A DNA stretch of 64,000 bases from Clostridium algoriphilum (GTDB lineage Bacteria > Bacillota > Clostridia > Clostridiales > Clostridiaceae), in the NCBI RefSeq assembly GCF_020443705.1, contig NZ_JAIZZK010000020.1, positions 19,419 to 83,418 of the forward strand, in the 5' to 3' direction. The translations under genes and the position numbers were made by a program. The notes under the pieces were generated by a model. That model searched no databases. It saw only the letters and a list, made by a program, of their open reading frames with translations, and was not told where the DNA came from. Of the stretch, positions 36,309 to 45,112 are shown in pieces. Positions within the stretch are counted from its first letter, which is position 1; every line of letters starts with the position of its first letter.

Positions 36309-37445
36309 ATGCTAATTTTAATTATAACTATATGTCCTATTATATTATGTGGATGTTGGAACTATAGTGAAATAGATACTTTAGCAATAGTATCCGGTAT
36401 AGCAATAGATAAAGATCCTATATCAAATAAATATATAGTTACAGCAGAAATTATAACCACACAAGATCCTGGTACTACATCAATTATAAGTCCTGAGCTT
36501 TATAGCTCCCAAGGTGACAGTATCCTTAGCGCGGTGAGAAGTATGATAGAAACAACTGGTCTGAAACTTTTTTGGAGTGATACTAAGGTGATAATAATAA
36601 GTGAATCCGTAGCGAATGAAGGTATAATTCCTGTAATTGATTGGACTAACAGATCCTCTGACCTTCGACCAGATATGTGGATGCTAATATCAAAGGAGAA
36701 TAGCGCTGCTGAGATTTTAAAAGTTAAGAATAAGCTTAATCAAGTAGTTTCTTTTCGTCTTGATGAAACCATGAAATCAGGAACCATACGTCCTAGATAT
36801 CCTAAATCGAAAATATGGTTATTTGTAGATGATCTATCTTCTGAAGGAAAGTCTCAAGCAGTGGCTACAGTTTCAAACGAGCTTTATGATGGTTCTATGT
36901 TTTCTCGTGTTAATGGTTCTGCTATCTTCAAATCAGATAAACTTGTAGGATATCTAGATGGAAAAGAAACCTTATATACAAATTTCATTAATAATAATAT
37001 AAAGGAAGGAGTAATTAATTTTCAAAATCTTTCAGGCTCTGACACCGGAATAACTTTAGAATTGCATGAAAGTAAGACTAAATTAACCCCATCTTATAGA
37101 AACGAAACTGCATCACTTTTAATTGATATATACCCAGTTGTAACTATAGAAGAAATTACAGGAAGTAAAGACTTTATAAACGCTGAAAACTTAAAGATAC
37201 TTCAAAGTGAAGTTGAAAAGACAATGGCGAATGAGATGCAGTTTTTAATTAATAAATTACAGAAAAATTATGATTCCGATATACTAGGTTTCCATGAGAT
37301 CTTTGCTAAAGAAAAACCAAAAGTATATGAGAGTTTTAAAAAAAATAGGAAAAATATTTTTTCAAATATAAAGACTCGAGTTAACGTACACTTAATAATA
37401 AAGGGTACTGGTAAAACAAACAATTCTATTCCTACAACAAAATAA
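36309..37445 (+). CDS. Germinant receptor C-subunit lipoprotein (GerC family), start in a frameshifted A tract
   Basis: A GerAC-type lipoprotein of about 378 residues. Ahead of the lipobox (LCGC) is a hydrophobic signal. Family features include SGIAIDKD and the Trp/Asp-rich DLRPDMWMLISKENSA region. The ribosome site GAAGGAGGG precedes ATG 36289, but that ATG is followed by eleven A and reaches TAG after five codons. With twelve A it would read MKKKKLVMLILIITI and join this frame perfectly. As sequenced the first in-frame ATG is 36309, without a ribosome site. Slippage on the A tract, a true frameshift or a sequencing error are all possible. Confidence 0.88.
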   Translation: MLILIITICPIILCGCWNYSEIDTLAIVSGIAIDKDPISNKYIVTAEIITTQDPGTTSIISPELYSSQGDSILSAVRSMIETTGLKLFWSDTKVIIISESVANEGIIPVIDWTNRSSDLRPDMWMLISKENSAAEILKVKNKLNQVVSFRLDETMKSGTIRPRYPKSKIWLFVDDLSSEGKSQAVATVSNELYDGSMFSRVNGSAIFKSDKLVGYLDGKETLYTNFINNNIKEGVINFQNLSGSDTGITLELHESKTKLTPSYRNETASLLIDIYPVVTIEEITGSKDFINAENLKILQSEVEKTMANEMQFLINKLQKNYDSDILGFHEIFAKEKPKVYESFKKNRKNIFSNIKTRVNVHLIIKGTGKTNNSIPTTK

Positions 37446-37463
37446 TCAAAGGGGAAATTATAG

Positions 37464-37679
37464 ATGTTTTTATTTGTAATAATTGCATATTTAATCGTAA
37501 TAATTCTAGAAACTAGAATGCTATGGAAACAAAAATATAAGAAAAAAATAATGTTTTATCTTGCTATGATTATATTTTCAATGATAATTAGCATTCTTCT
37601 GTCTTTAGGTGTACAGTTACCAAGTCCATCAAACCTAATAAAAAACATTGTACTGTCAATACTTAGTAAGATTAATTAA
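37464..37679 (+). CDS. Small two-helix membrane protein in the ger operon
   Basis: A 71-residue protein with membrane segments at about 3-18 and 29-50, separated by a basic loop (WKQKYKKK). AAAGGGG lies 11 bases upstream. It begins 18 bases after gerC and is probably co-transcribed. It is not GerB (which has about ten segments) or GerD. Small membrane proteins of this kind accompany some Bacillus and Clostridium germinant receptor operons as modulators (GerF/D-subunit type); that role is inferred here. Confidence 0.65.
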   Translation: MFLFVIIAYLIVIILETRMLWKQKYKKKIMFYLAMIIFSMIISILLSLGVQLPSPSNLIKNIVLSILSKIN

Positions 37680-37832
37680 CCTTTTTACTTACTGATTATT
37701 ATGTTAAATAGATAGTGTTAACTAACTTATGAAAAAACAAGAATGTAAATAGTAGGGTTTTGATTGCACATTGAAAAGTGAAAAAATACTTTGAAGAAAT
37801 ACAATGTAGTTTTATTTGTAGCTAAGTTCTAA

Positions 37833-37851
37833 ACCCTTGCTAAGGCAAGGA
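37833..37851. other. Short hairpin and palindrome after the ger operon
   Basis: CCTTGC-TAA-GGCAAGG forms a compact stem at about 37835-37850. A few tens of bases later GATAGTGTTAACACTATC (about 37871-37888) is a perfect palindrome. No T-run follows either, and the region 37680-37890 holds no gene I can support. Confidence 0.4.
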
Positions 37852-37889
37852 TTCAAATAAATAAAACAAAGATAGTGTTAACACTATCG

Positions 37890-38065
37890 TTAAATAGGTT
37901 CTGCTATAATTATATGAAGATTTGTTATCACTATTTTGTGAACTCATCATTTGTCTGTTAACATCATTGTTAGTTGAATTATTTCTACATGTTGCATATG
38001 CAACCGAAATTCCTCCTACTGTTAGGATGCCTGCTATTGTTAATAGCCATAACTTTATTTTTCAT
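37890..38065 (-). pseudogene. 5' fragment of a secreted/metal-region protein, frameshifted (copy 1)
   Basis: AGGAGTGATATTAAATG precedes ATG 38065, but ATGAAAAATAAA shifts frame. With one A fewer the product would read MKIKLWLLTIAGILTVGG and continue to ISVAYA, a clear signal peptide, followed by a polar stretch (SSQNSDNKSS). The signal frame has no start as sequenced. It is closely similar to 44520-44668, which carries the same frameshift, and the promoter region is also duplicated. The 3' part of the gene is absent here. Confidence 0.75.
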
Positions 38066-38129
38066 TTAATATCACTCCTCTAATTTTTTTCTGTTATTGT
38101 TTTTCTCAATACATTTATTCTACTACTTA

Positions 38130-38149
38130 ATTTTGGAGTAATTATGAAG
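38130..38149 (-). promoter_or_regulatory. Shared direct-repeat element, copy 1
   Basis: On the minus strand TTCATAATTACTCCAAAATT, 65 bp upstream of the frameshifted secreted-protein start at 38065. Two TCATAAT-like words lie 11 bp apart, the spacing used by OmpR/PhoB-type response regulators. Confidence 0.5.
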
Positions 38150-38404
38150 CTAATACTTTCCTTCTAAATAAGAAAAACATTGGGGATATAAAATTGAAAA
38201 AATTAAAGAAATGTATGATAATTTTATAAAGGTATGGAAAAAGCAAATTGTATATAATCTAAGTTTAATATTAATATTATTTATGAGTTTAGTAGAACAT
38301 ATTCATATGAAGATAATATGAATATTAGATGCTCAAATTATATAACCCTTTACTTGCACATTTAGCTCTTATTTGAATATATATAATAGTGTAATAATCT
38401 TTGG

Positions 38405-38617
38405 ATGACCACTTATATGAACTCAATGTATAATATGTATGATATGTATGGTATGGACATACCAATGATTCCTAGAAACATGATGCCTATGCCTATGCCC
38501 ATGCCTATGGATATGAAGATGCACATGCTTCACACGTGCATGAATACTATGAAAATAATGGAGAAAATGATGAACGAAATGATGGAGAAAATGACGAAGG
38601 ATGAAATGCACAAATAA
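38405..38617 (+). CDS. Methionine-rich small protein, 70 aa
   Basis: About 25 of 70 residues are Met, with repeats such as YNMYDMYGMD, MPMPMPMPMD and EKMMNEMMEKM. One Cys is in LHTCMNTM. Spaced Met residues (MxM, MxxM) bind Cu(I) or Ag(I) in known Met-rich proteins, and the gene lies among copper genes. It has no signal peptide. The ribosome site is weak, so expression is uncertain. Spore-coat location is an alternative. The complementary strand looks His-rich only because ATG reads CAT in reverse. Confidence 0.6.
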   Translation: MTTYMNSMYNMYDMYGMDIPMIPRNMMPMPMPMPMDMKMHMLHTCMNTMKIMEKMMNEMMEKMTKDEMHK

Positions 38618-38684
38618 AGTTAATCTATTTTCTATTATTTTAGTTACTTAAATGATGTATAATTTCGTTAGTGAAGGGGCTGTC

Positions 38685-38800
38685 TCAAAATACATTTTGT
38701 ACCCAGTTTTACCTGAAAATACGCTGTACAAAAATGCTGCGGATGTTCCAATTGATATTAATGATTGAATCCATATTGGGACTTATAATGCCTGTTCTTC
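38685..38800 (-). pseudogene. Fragment of a copA copper ATPase gene
   Basis: About 115 bp align with 46757-46875 inside the intact copA gene, including the stretch encoding SPNMDS and the following membrane segment. A four-base insertion and a roughly 20-base deletion break the frame. It shows a second copper ATPase locus once lay here or was copied here. The rest of 38801-38930 carries no gene. Confidence 0.75.
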
Positions 38801-38933
38801 GTCTTCAATAATTAATTCAACGAGCACTCTAAAATAATTACCGCCCAGTGATTTCTCATCCAAATTATATAATTAAACGCTTGTGTTAAGAATTAGTTAA
38901 GGTTCTCATATTATATTATTAAATATAAAATAA

Positions 38934-38971
38934 AAATCCACATTGCTGATTTTAGTAAGCAATGTGGATTT
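38934..38971 (-). terminator. Terminator of the P-type ATPase locus
   Basis: AAATCCACATTGCT and AGCAATGTGGATTT form a 14-bp stem, followed on the minus strand by T5. Confidence 0.8.
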
Positions 38972-39086
38972 CTATAATTTAGGCTTCAAAGTCACATTAA
39001 AATAAATAGTAAATCAATATGCTGTTTTATTTATCTTAACTTAGCTATACAGCCATTTTCTCTTCTGATTCTGAATCAACCTGTTC

Positions 39087-41822
39087 CTATTTCTTAACAA
39101 GAGGTTTGCTAATTAATTTCACAATTTCATTTACTACTATTACAAGTGAAGCTAATAAAATTATCTTTAGCCACATAGTAATAGTTAGTGGTACTGCATT
39201 AAAGAATTTTGCGAATACTTCAGTTACAAATATTTGTGTTACTGCTGTAGCCGTAATTATCTTTAAGAATATAGTATTTTTTATAAGGTTCTTAAATATG
39301 CTATCCGTTCCAAATTCTCTGCAGTTGAAAGCATTAAATAAAGCACTAAAAGCAAATAATGCAAATAATACAGTCTGCATTTCATTTGGTTCTGTGATCC
39401 CATCTTTAGGGAAACCCGCTCCTAGTATATCAAATTTCATCTGAATCATAATAACAGAGGTTATATATAATGCATTGAGAACCATACTCTTAAACATTTG
39501 TTTAGTTATAATACTGGCATTTCTATTTGTAGGTTTTCTGTTTAAAACAGCAGCTCTTACTGGTTCTAGTCCAAGTGAAAGTGCTGGTAGACCATCCATT
39601 ATGATGTTTACCCACAATAGTTGAATTGTAGTAAATGGCATTTGAAAATCAAATACTACAGATAAAATTGCTGTTAAAAATGCAATTATATTTACAGTTA
39701 TCTGGAATTGAATAAATCTTTGGAAGTTCTCATAAATACCTCTTCCCCACTTAATTCCTTTTACAATAGTTCCAAAACTATCATCTGTTAAAATTATATC
39801 TGCTGCATTTTTACTAACTTCAGTTCCAGCTATACCCATAGCAATTCCTACATCTGCTTTTGTAAGCGCTGGGGCATCGTTTATACCATCGCCTGTTACT
39901 GCAACCACTTCACCATTTTTTTGAAGAGCTTCAACTATTCTCATTTTTGTATCAGGTTTGGAACGGGCTACTATTGAAATAGTAGTTATTTCGTGCCTAA
40001 GCTCCTCCTCTGATAATGTATCTATATAAGTAGCCTCTACTGCCCTAAAGCTGCCTTCAAGAAGTCCCAAATCTTCTCCTATAGCAATAGCTGTATTAAT
40101 GTTATCTCCTGTAAGCATTTTTGTAGCGACCCCTGCTTTTCTAGCAGTTTCTATTGCTTCGTTAACATCAAGCCTTAAAGGATCTCTTATTCCTACGAAT
40201 CCTGTAAATACTAAATCATTTTCTAAAGTACCCAGCACTGATGCTATAGCTACTTCTTCGCTTAAATTGCCATATGCAAACCCAAGTACCCTCATAGATT
40301 TTTTTTGAAGTTTTTCTATTTCAACTAATATCTCGCGTCTTCTAGATTCATCTAACTCCACTTCGATGCAATTAACATGTTCATATTTACATAAATCAAG
40401 AATTATTTCCGGTGCTCCTTTTGTTAATACTGTGGAACCTTCTTCCTCTTCGATAACCGTACTCATTCTTTTACTCTTTGAACTAAATGGAATCTGATGA
40501 GCTATTTTTGCATTTTGCCTTTCTTGTACATAATCACAGGCGTCATTGTACAAAAGAAGGGCACATTCTGTTGCACTACCTAAATATTTAATTTCTGAAT
40601 CATCTTTCTCTATATCTGCTGTTGAATTCACAAGACAATTATCAATAAAATAGTTATTACTCTCGCTTAATTCATCTCTTTCTCTGAACTTACCGTTTAA
40701 ATAAACTTTTTCTACAGTCATTCTATTTTGAGTAAGTGTACCTGTTTTGTCTGAGCATATTACACTCACAGAACCTATTGTTTCACAGGCTTCTTTTTTA
40801 GTAACAAGTGCATTTATCTTGGCCATTTTCTGCATAGTTATTGCAAGTGTCATATTTATCATTGTTGGAAGTCCTTCTGGAACTGCCGCAACAATTAAAG
40901 CAACACATACAACAAACGCAGTTTTTATTGGTCCCACTGACTATAAAAATGCAAACACACTTGTGGTTTCTGGCGATATCTCATTTGCAACCACCAATTT
41001 TATAATCATTACTATAAATAATATTGTGGCTATAGCACTTGATACTTTTGAAATATTTCCACCTAAATCTCCTAGTTTTGTTTGAAGCGGTGTCGGTAAA
41101 TCACTTTCTTTAAGGTTTCTAGCTATTTCTCCCATTTCAGATTTATCACCAGTAGATGTAACTACAAAGCTAGCTCTACCGTAAGCTACAAGTGTTCCTC
41201 CGAAAACCATATTCTTTTGTTTTGCAGGAATTGGGTCTTGCACAATAGTTTTATCTTTAGCTTTAATGTGTTCCATTTCTATTACAAGTTCTGAATCTTT
41301 ACTTACGTCCTCTGATTCCCCTGTAAGCATATCTTCTCTAACCATTAAATCTATTCCATTTACAAGTCTTCCATCAACCGGAACCATATCCCCAGTCTCA
41401 ATTGAAACTAAATCACCAGGTACCAAATCAATTTTATTAACTTGCATTATCTTTCCATTACGTAATACTTTTATCTCTATATTTTCTGTCATTTTCGATA
41501 ATGCATCTGCCGCCTTTTGTGATTTTCCTTCTGTAAATATTCCGATACCAAGTCCTATAGCTACTGCACATACTATGCCAATAGCATCTGCAAACTCTCC
41601 TACGAGTGCACTGATTACAGCTGCCACTAATAGTATTATCATCATAGGCTCAGTTATTGCGTCTTTAACACTGTCCCAAATAGAACCTTTTTCTTGTTTA
41701 GTAAATTCATTAGTACCATACTTCTCTAGTCTTTCTCTAACATCAGAACTAGATAACCCCTTACTACTATCAACTTTAAGTTCATTTAAGACTTTTGAAC
41801 TTTCTTCATTAAAGTACTTCAT
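39087..41822 (-). pseudogene. P2A Ca2+-type P-type ATPase interrupted by one amber codon
   Basis: The two halves are in the same frame and together give about 911 residues of a PMCA/LMCA1-like calcium pump. The first half (41822 to 40941) has the actuator motif MLTGES. A TAG at 40943-40941 interrupts FAFL-SVGPIKTAF just before the VPEGLP membrane segment. The second half has SDKTGTLTQNR (phosphorylated Asp), TGDGINDAPAL and the C-terminal segments. The residue lost is probably Gln (CAG to TAG). All other motifs are intact, so this is a very young mutation, a sequencing error or readthrough. ATG 41822 follows AAAGGTGG. Confidence 0.88.
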
Positions 41823-41978
41823 GTTATCCACCTTTCTTTGATTATAGTTTTATTATCTCCTAAGTGTGATACTGATACTGCACTTCTAATTTTGAATTAT
41901 TATGAAAAATAAAATTATAACGTTATTTTTATTTAATATCACTCCTCGTTTTTTCTTCATATCATTATATTACTACTC

Positions 41979-41998
41979 AATTGTGTAGTGATTATGAA
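41979..41998 (-). promoter_or_regulatory. Shared direct-repeat element, copy 2
   Basis: On the minus strand TTCATAATCACTACACAATT, about 157 bp upstream of the P-type ATPase start. Downstream of it, 41930-41960 repeats the AGGAGTGATATTAAAT leader of the secreted-protein gene but lacks its ATG. Confidence 0.55.
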
Positions 41999-42246
41999 GC
42001 TGATAATATATTAAATTTTATATTTATTTATAAAATATTTTATGTCAATAAAAAACCTCATTGAAGGTTAGAAACTTATTTATGAATAAATAAAATAAAT
42101 GAAAAATAACCTATTGATGAGTATATTCATAGGTATAATATGAAAGCATTACGGAATAATATTATTATTAAATGACGATAGTGATTGGCAATTTAGAGTT
42201 ATTTAATTTGTGTATGTACATTTTATATTTCGTGTATAATACCATA

Positions 42247-42475
42247 TTTAGCATATAGCTAAAACATTTATGGTTATCTACATATCATCTACACACAAAC
42301 GGTGAGGACGGAACTTCTTCAAGATGAAGCATTAAAAATACAAATTAATCGGTCCCTAAAAAGCTACAGATAGATAGCATGTTTATGGATATTAGAAAAG
42401 AATTGGTTAATAAAAATAAACTATATAAATAAAGTAACCGCTGAGGAGGCGACCCCTTCGTGGTTATTTTTATTT
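42247..42475 (+). ncRNA. Candidate structured RNA, about 230 nt
   Basis: TATAAT at 42235-42240 is followed by about 230 bp with no reading frame, ending in a hairpin (AAGTAACCGC with GTGGTTATT, wobble pairs allowed) and TTTTTATTTT. Inside are G-rich, unusually GC-rich islands for this genome (GGTGAGGACGGAAC at about 42300, CTGAGGAGGCGACCCC at about 42441) and a CTTC/GAAG hairpin. Size and layout resemble clostridial ncRNAs such as raiA-type or 6S RNA, but I cannot assign a class. Confidence 0.4.
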
Positions 42476-42500
42476 TATCATTATTATAAACCTTCCCTAT

Positions 42501-42730
42501 CTACTTTATTGGACCTTTATTGTCTGAACAAACCTCTGTTAGGTTTAATACTGATTCCCTTATTTCTTTTACCCTAACGTCCTCATGCCCTAAAAGTTTA
42601 ATTTGCCAATATAGTCTATCCGCATCATGATGTTCGTCTTCAGCGTAAAATACTATCGTTGATTTCTCTGCTGCACCGCCTTTGATAGTGACTCTTCAAT
42701 TTTTTCCTTTGATACTCTATATCCTCCAAT
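42501..42730 (-). pseudogene. Fragment of a rhodanese-like sulfurtransferase
   Basis: One frame reads TIVFYAEDEHHDADRLYW then QIKLLGHEDVRV, matching the rhodanese segment after the active-site loop. A preceding piece in another frame (EEIGGYRVSKEKIEESL) also fits. The catalytic Cys loop and start are missing, and stops and frameshifts break the rest. Confidence 0.6.
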
Positions 42731-42838
42731 TTCTTCATTAAGAGTTACTTTTTAACCTGTAGCTTTTATATTTTTTTGTTTTTTCTTCATATAGTACACA
42801 TATAAATTTGGTATTATCCTAACAAGGAGGCATATAAA

Positions 42839-43078
42839 ATGAAATATTATACAGTCAACTTTAAACAATATAATATGTTATGTGATAAATGTTTAATTAA
42901 CGTAATTAAGTGTCTAAGTAATCTTCATGGAATAGATGGCTTAGATATAAGTTTAGAATCCAAAAAAATAAAAATTATATATAAGGATAAGACAATTTCT
43001 AAAAAAATGATACAAGATACGGTTAACGAAACAATCCTTACCGGTAAAGTCAAAAATATATATGGCATTAACTCATAA
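42839..43078 (+). CDS. Heavy-metal-associated (HMA) domain protein, 79 aa
   Basis: A single ferredoxin-like HMA fold with the metal site MLCDKC (CxxC, Cys15 and Cys18) followed by LINVIKCLSNLHGIDGLDI. Such proteins pass Cu(I) or similar ions to transporters. It differs from CopZ in lacking the GM before the first Cys. ACAAGGAGG lies eight bases before ATG 42839. It is monocistronic with a terminator behind it. Confidence 0.75.
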   Translation: MKYYTVNFKQYNMLCDKCLINVIKCLSNLHGIDGLDISLESKKIKIIYKDKTISKKMIQDTVNETILTGKVKNIYGINS

Positions 43079-43105
43079 TACTGATAAAAAATAGATCAAT
43101 TCAAA

Positions 43106-43161
43106 AGTCATGTTAAAAGTGGGAATTGCCGATTACTTTTTTGACATGACTAAATTTTTTT
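43106..43161 (+). terminator. Terminator of the HMA gene
   Basis: AGTCATGT...AAAAGT pairs with ACTTTTTTGACATGACT, followed by AAATTTTTTT. Confidence 0.75.
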
Positions 43162-43174
43162 GTAATTTATTAAT

Positions 43175-43214
43175 AAAGCTCAAGACATATTTCATAGTCT
43201 TGGGCTTTATTTTT
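43175..43214 (+). terminator. Second hairpin, AAGCTCAAGAC type
   Basis: AAAGCTCAAGACA pairs with TAGTCTTGGGCTTT and is followed by ATTTTTA. Related hairpins lie at 43795-43832 and 48958-48990. Confidence 0.6.
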
Positions 43215-43738
43215 AAAGTTGATTATCTTTATTATTATGACTAGATTTTCCGACTTTGATGCTTTAATCATCATTTGTATCATAAAAAGCATCATTATTA
43301 GGACTAAATCTATGTCAATTGTATAGTAACTGGGGTCAAGTAATGAATTCATCAACTTGCGCAACTTAAATTAATAAAGTCAGCAGTGAAGTTAACACCG
43401 ATGTTTAAACAACTATACTATTTTGATATTCAATATCTGAGTATTGTGGAAAAATCAGGTTATAGCAAAGCTAAAATAGTAAAAAACTATGATTATGGTA
43501 TAAACTATCTCTTAATCCCTAAATATCAAGAATTTGCGCTTCCATTTATTCAATATGTTCTTTCGGAATAATTACTGGCAGTTTGATACTTAATTAGATA
43601 CTAACATCCAAATACTACCATAAGAATTCTTCTATCATACTGCCTTATTAATAGTAGCGATTATGATTTTTAGTATATAACATTTATACTCATAGATAAG
43701 AGATTGATCAGAAAAAAACTTATATAGAATAAGCTTCA
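43215..43738. other. Region without a supported gene
   Basis: Short open frames occur on both strands (for example a 61-codon GTG frame at 43386-43571) but none has a ribosome site or a recognisable motif. No repeat or hairpin stands out. Confidence 0.5.
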
Positions 43739-43789
43739 AATAAACAGAAGACCAAGTATTTTATAACAATACTTGGTCTTCTGTTTATT
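43739..43789. terminator. Perfect 22-bp hairpin
   Basis: Arms 43739-43760 and 43768-43789 are exactly complementary with a seven-base loop; the core is AGAAGACCAAGTATT. It probably ends transcripts from both sides. Confidence 0.75.
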
Positions 43790-43794
43790 ATGAA

Positions 43795-43832
43795 ATTCAA
43801 GTTCAAGACTTGACATATGCCTTGAGCTTGAA
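43795..43832. terminator. Hairpin, CAAGTTCAAG type
   Basis: AATTCAAGTTCAAG (43795-43808) pairs with CTTGAGCTTGAATT (43819-43832). Confidence 0.55.
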
Positions 43833-43931
43833 TTATAGTGTTCTTTCTCTGCCATTGGATCATTTCTAACAGCAATCTCAGCTATTCATTTGCTGTGGGT
43901 ATAACAGTTAAATTTTATTTCTAGAATTTTT

Positions 43932-44171
43932 TTAAGATTTACCATTTAAAAGTATATTTTTTTTACTCTTATATTCTTCCTCCTTTATTTCTCCACGAGC
44001 AAATCTTTCACTTAAGATATTCAAGGAATCATCTGTAGTTTCTATATATTTAGCATTGTTTTGTTCTTGCCTAGAGCCTACATATATAATAATCCCAATT
44101 AAAATTATAGGGATAATCATCATTCCAAACCAACCTCCCATCATATTATATCCATATCCGTAGCCCATCAT
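43932..44171 (-). CDS. SHOCT-domain membrane protein, 79 aa
   Basis: The Gly/Tyr/Met-rich N-terminus (MMGYGYGYNMMGGWFGMM) leads into one membrane segment at about 17-31. The C-terminal SHOCT motif is LNILSERFARGEIKEEEY. SHOCT proteins are short, function unknown, often found near metal-resistance genes in Firmicutes. ATG 44171 follows AAGGATG. It lies 61 bp after the damaged secreted-protein gene and probably shares its promoter. Confidence 0.85.
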   Translation of the reverse strand: MMGYGYGYNMMGGWFGMMIIPIILIGIIIYVGSRQEQNNAKYIETTDDSLNILSERFARGEIKEEEYKSKKNILLNGKS

Positions 44172-44232
44172 ATAAAATCATCCTTCCATTATCTTTATAT
44201 TATTATTATTATTTTAATTAAATGCTAGAACA

Positions 44233-44668
44233 TTATCTTCCCATCATACTTCCATGAAACCCTATCATATCTTCTCTGCCTATGGATTCCATCATATTAG
44301 CCATTGACCCATATCCATTTTCTTCTATTATATCAATCATTTTTTTATAGTCATCATCACTTATGTTATTCATGATGTCGTTCATAGAATCAAAATCTCT
44401 GTTTTCAATTGCTTTTGCTTCATCACTGAACCCGATTAACTTTATCATATCGTTATAACTGTCTTTTGATTGAGTCCCACCATTTTGATCACCCATTATC
44501 GAATTTGTATAATTATTTGATGATTTATTGTCATTATTTTGTGAACTAATTATTGGTGTTTTGAAGTTGTCGAAAGTTGTATCATTTTTAACAGTTTCAT
44601 ATGCAACTGAAACGCCTCCTACTGTTAGGATGCCGGCTATTACTAATAGCTAAAATTTTATTTTTCAT
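44233..44668 (-). pseudogene. Secreted acidic Met-rich protein with broken signal peptide (copy 2, most complete)
   Basis: The ribosome site AGGAGTGATG precedes ATG 44668, but ATGAAAAATAAA puts the signal peptide out of frame and a TAG follows in the needed frame. Beyond it, VIAGILTVGGVSVAYE, a linker and then 87 acidic residues (from 44496, GDQNGGTQSKDSYNDMIKLI onward) are open to 44233. The C-terminal part has repeated NI/MM segments and ends HGSMMGR. The mature part could still be made from ATG 44496 but would not be exported. The same 5' defect occurs at 38065. Confidence 0.75.
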
Positions 44669-44718
44669 TTAACATCACTCCTCTAATTGTTTTTCTCTAT
44701 ACATTTATTCTACTACTC

Positions 44719-44738
44719 AATTGTGGAGTAATTATGAA
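44719..44738 (-). promoter_or_regulatory. Shared direct-repeat element, copy 3
   Basis: On the minus strand TTCATAATTACTCCACAATT, about 50 bp upstream of the start at 44668. This is the best-formed copy; the inverted words TACTC and GAGTA also flank it. Confidence 0.55.
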
Positions 44739-44782
44739 GCTAATACTTTTATTAATATATTATTAAAAATAATATATTAATA

Positions 44783-44826
44783 AAAATGCCCAAGTATTAT
44801 ATTTTTCATAATACTTGGGCATTTTC
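44783..44826 (-). terminator. Terminator of the csoR-copA-copZ operon
   Basis: AAAATGCCCAAGTATTAT and its exact complement form an 18-bp stem, with T-rich sequence after it on the minus strand. Confidence 0.82.
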
Positions 44827-44853
44827 ATATTTAAATTTAATTGTATTTTAATT

Positions 44854-45066
44854 CTAAGCTATTTCTATTTTTACAACATCATATCCTACCTCTTCAATAG
44901 CTCCCTTTATATCTTCATCCGTAATATCTTCGCTTATTTCAGCAGTGGCAAACTTTTTATCTAGATTTACCTCCACGTCTTTTCCACCAATTTCCTTTAA
45001 TGCCTCGCTAACGTGATTTGCACAATGTCCACAACTCATACCTTCTATAAATAATTTCTTTTTCAT
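44854..45066 (-). CDS. copZ: Copper chaperone CopZ
   Basis: A 70-residue HMA-domain chaperone with the Cu(I) site GMSCGHC (Cys11 and Cys14) and the conserved GYDVV end. CopZ carries Cu(I) in the cytoplasm to CopA and to the CsoR repressor. It is the last gene of the copper operon, 46 bp after copA. ATG 45066 follows a GAAGGGAGA ribosome site. Confidence 0.95.
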   Translation of the reverse strand: MKKKLFIEGMSCGHCANHVSEALKEIGGKDVEVNLDKKFATAEISEDITDEDIKGAIEEVGYDVVKIEIA

Positions 45067-45112
45067 TTTTATTTCTCCCTTCGAATTTTATATTTTCCTA
45101 GAGCCTTGAATT

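Noticed and set aside
38423..38611. His-rich 62-residue frame on the minus strand
   Set aside because: It is the complement of the Met-rich gene: repeated ATG reads CAT (His) on the other strand. It has no ribosome site.
38680..38700. GGGGCTGTCTCAAAAT, resembling an insertion-sequence terminal repeat
   Set aside because: Most of it continues as the copA fragment alignment; no transposase or partner repeat is found.
42247..42475. Assignment of the RNA candidate to raiA or 6S RNA
   Set aside because: I could not match a consensus from memory well enough; left as unclassified.
43170..43364. 64-codon minus-strand frame
   Set aside because: It runs through a terminator hairpin and lacks a ribosome site.
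43386..43571. 61-codon frame (GTG start)
   Set aside because: No ribosome site, no recognisable motif, in a region without other coding signal.
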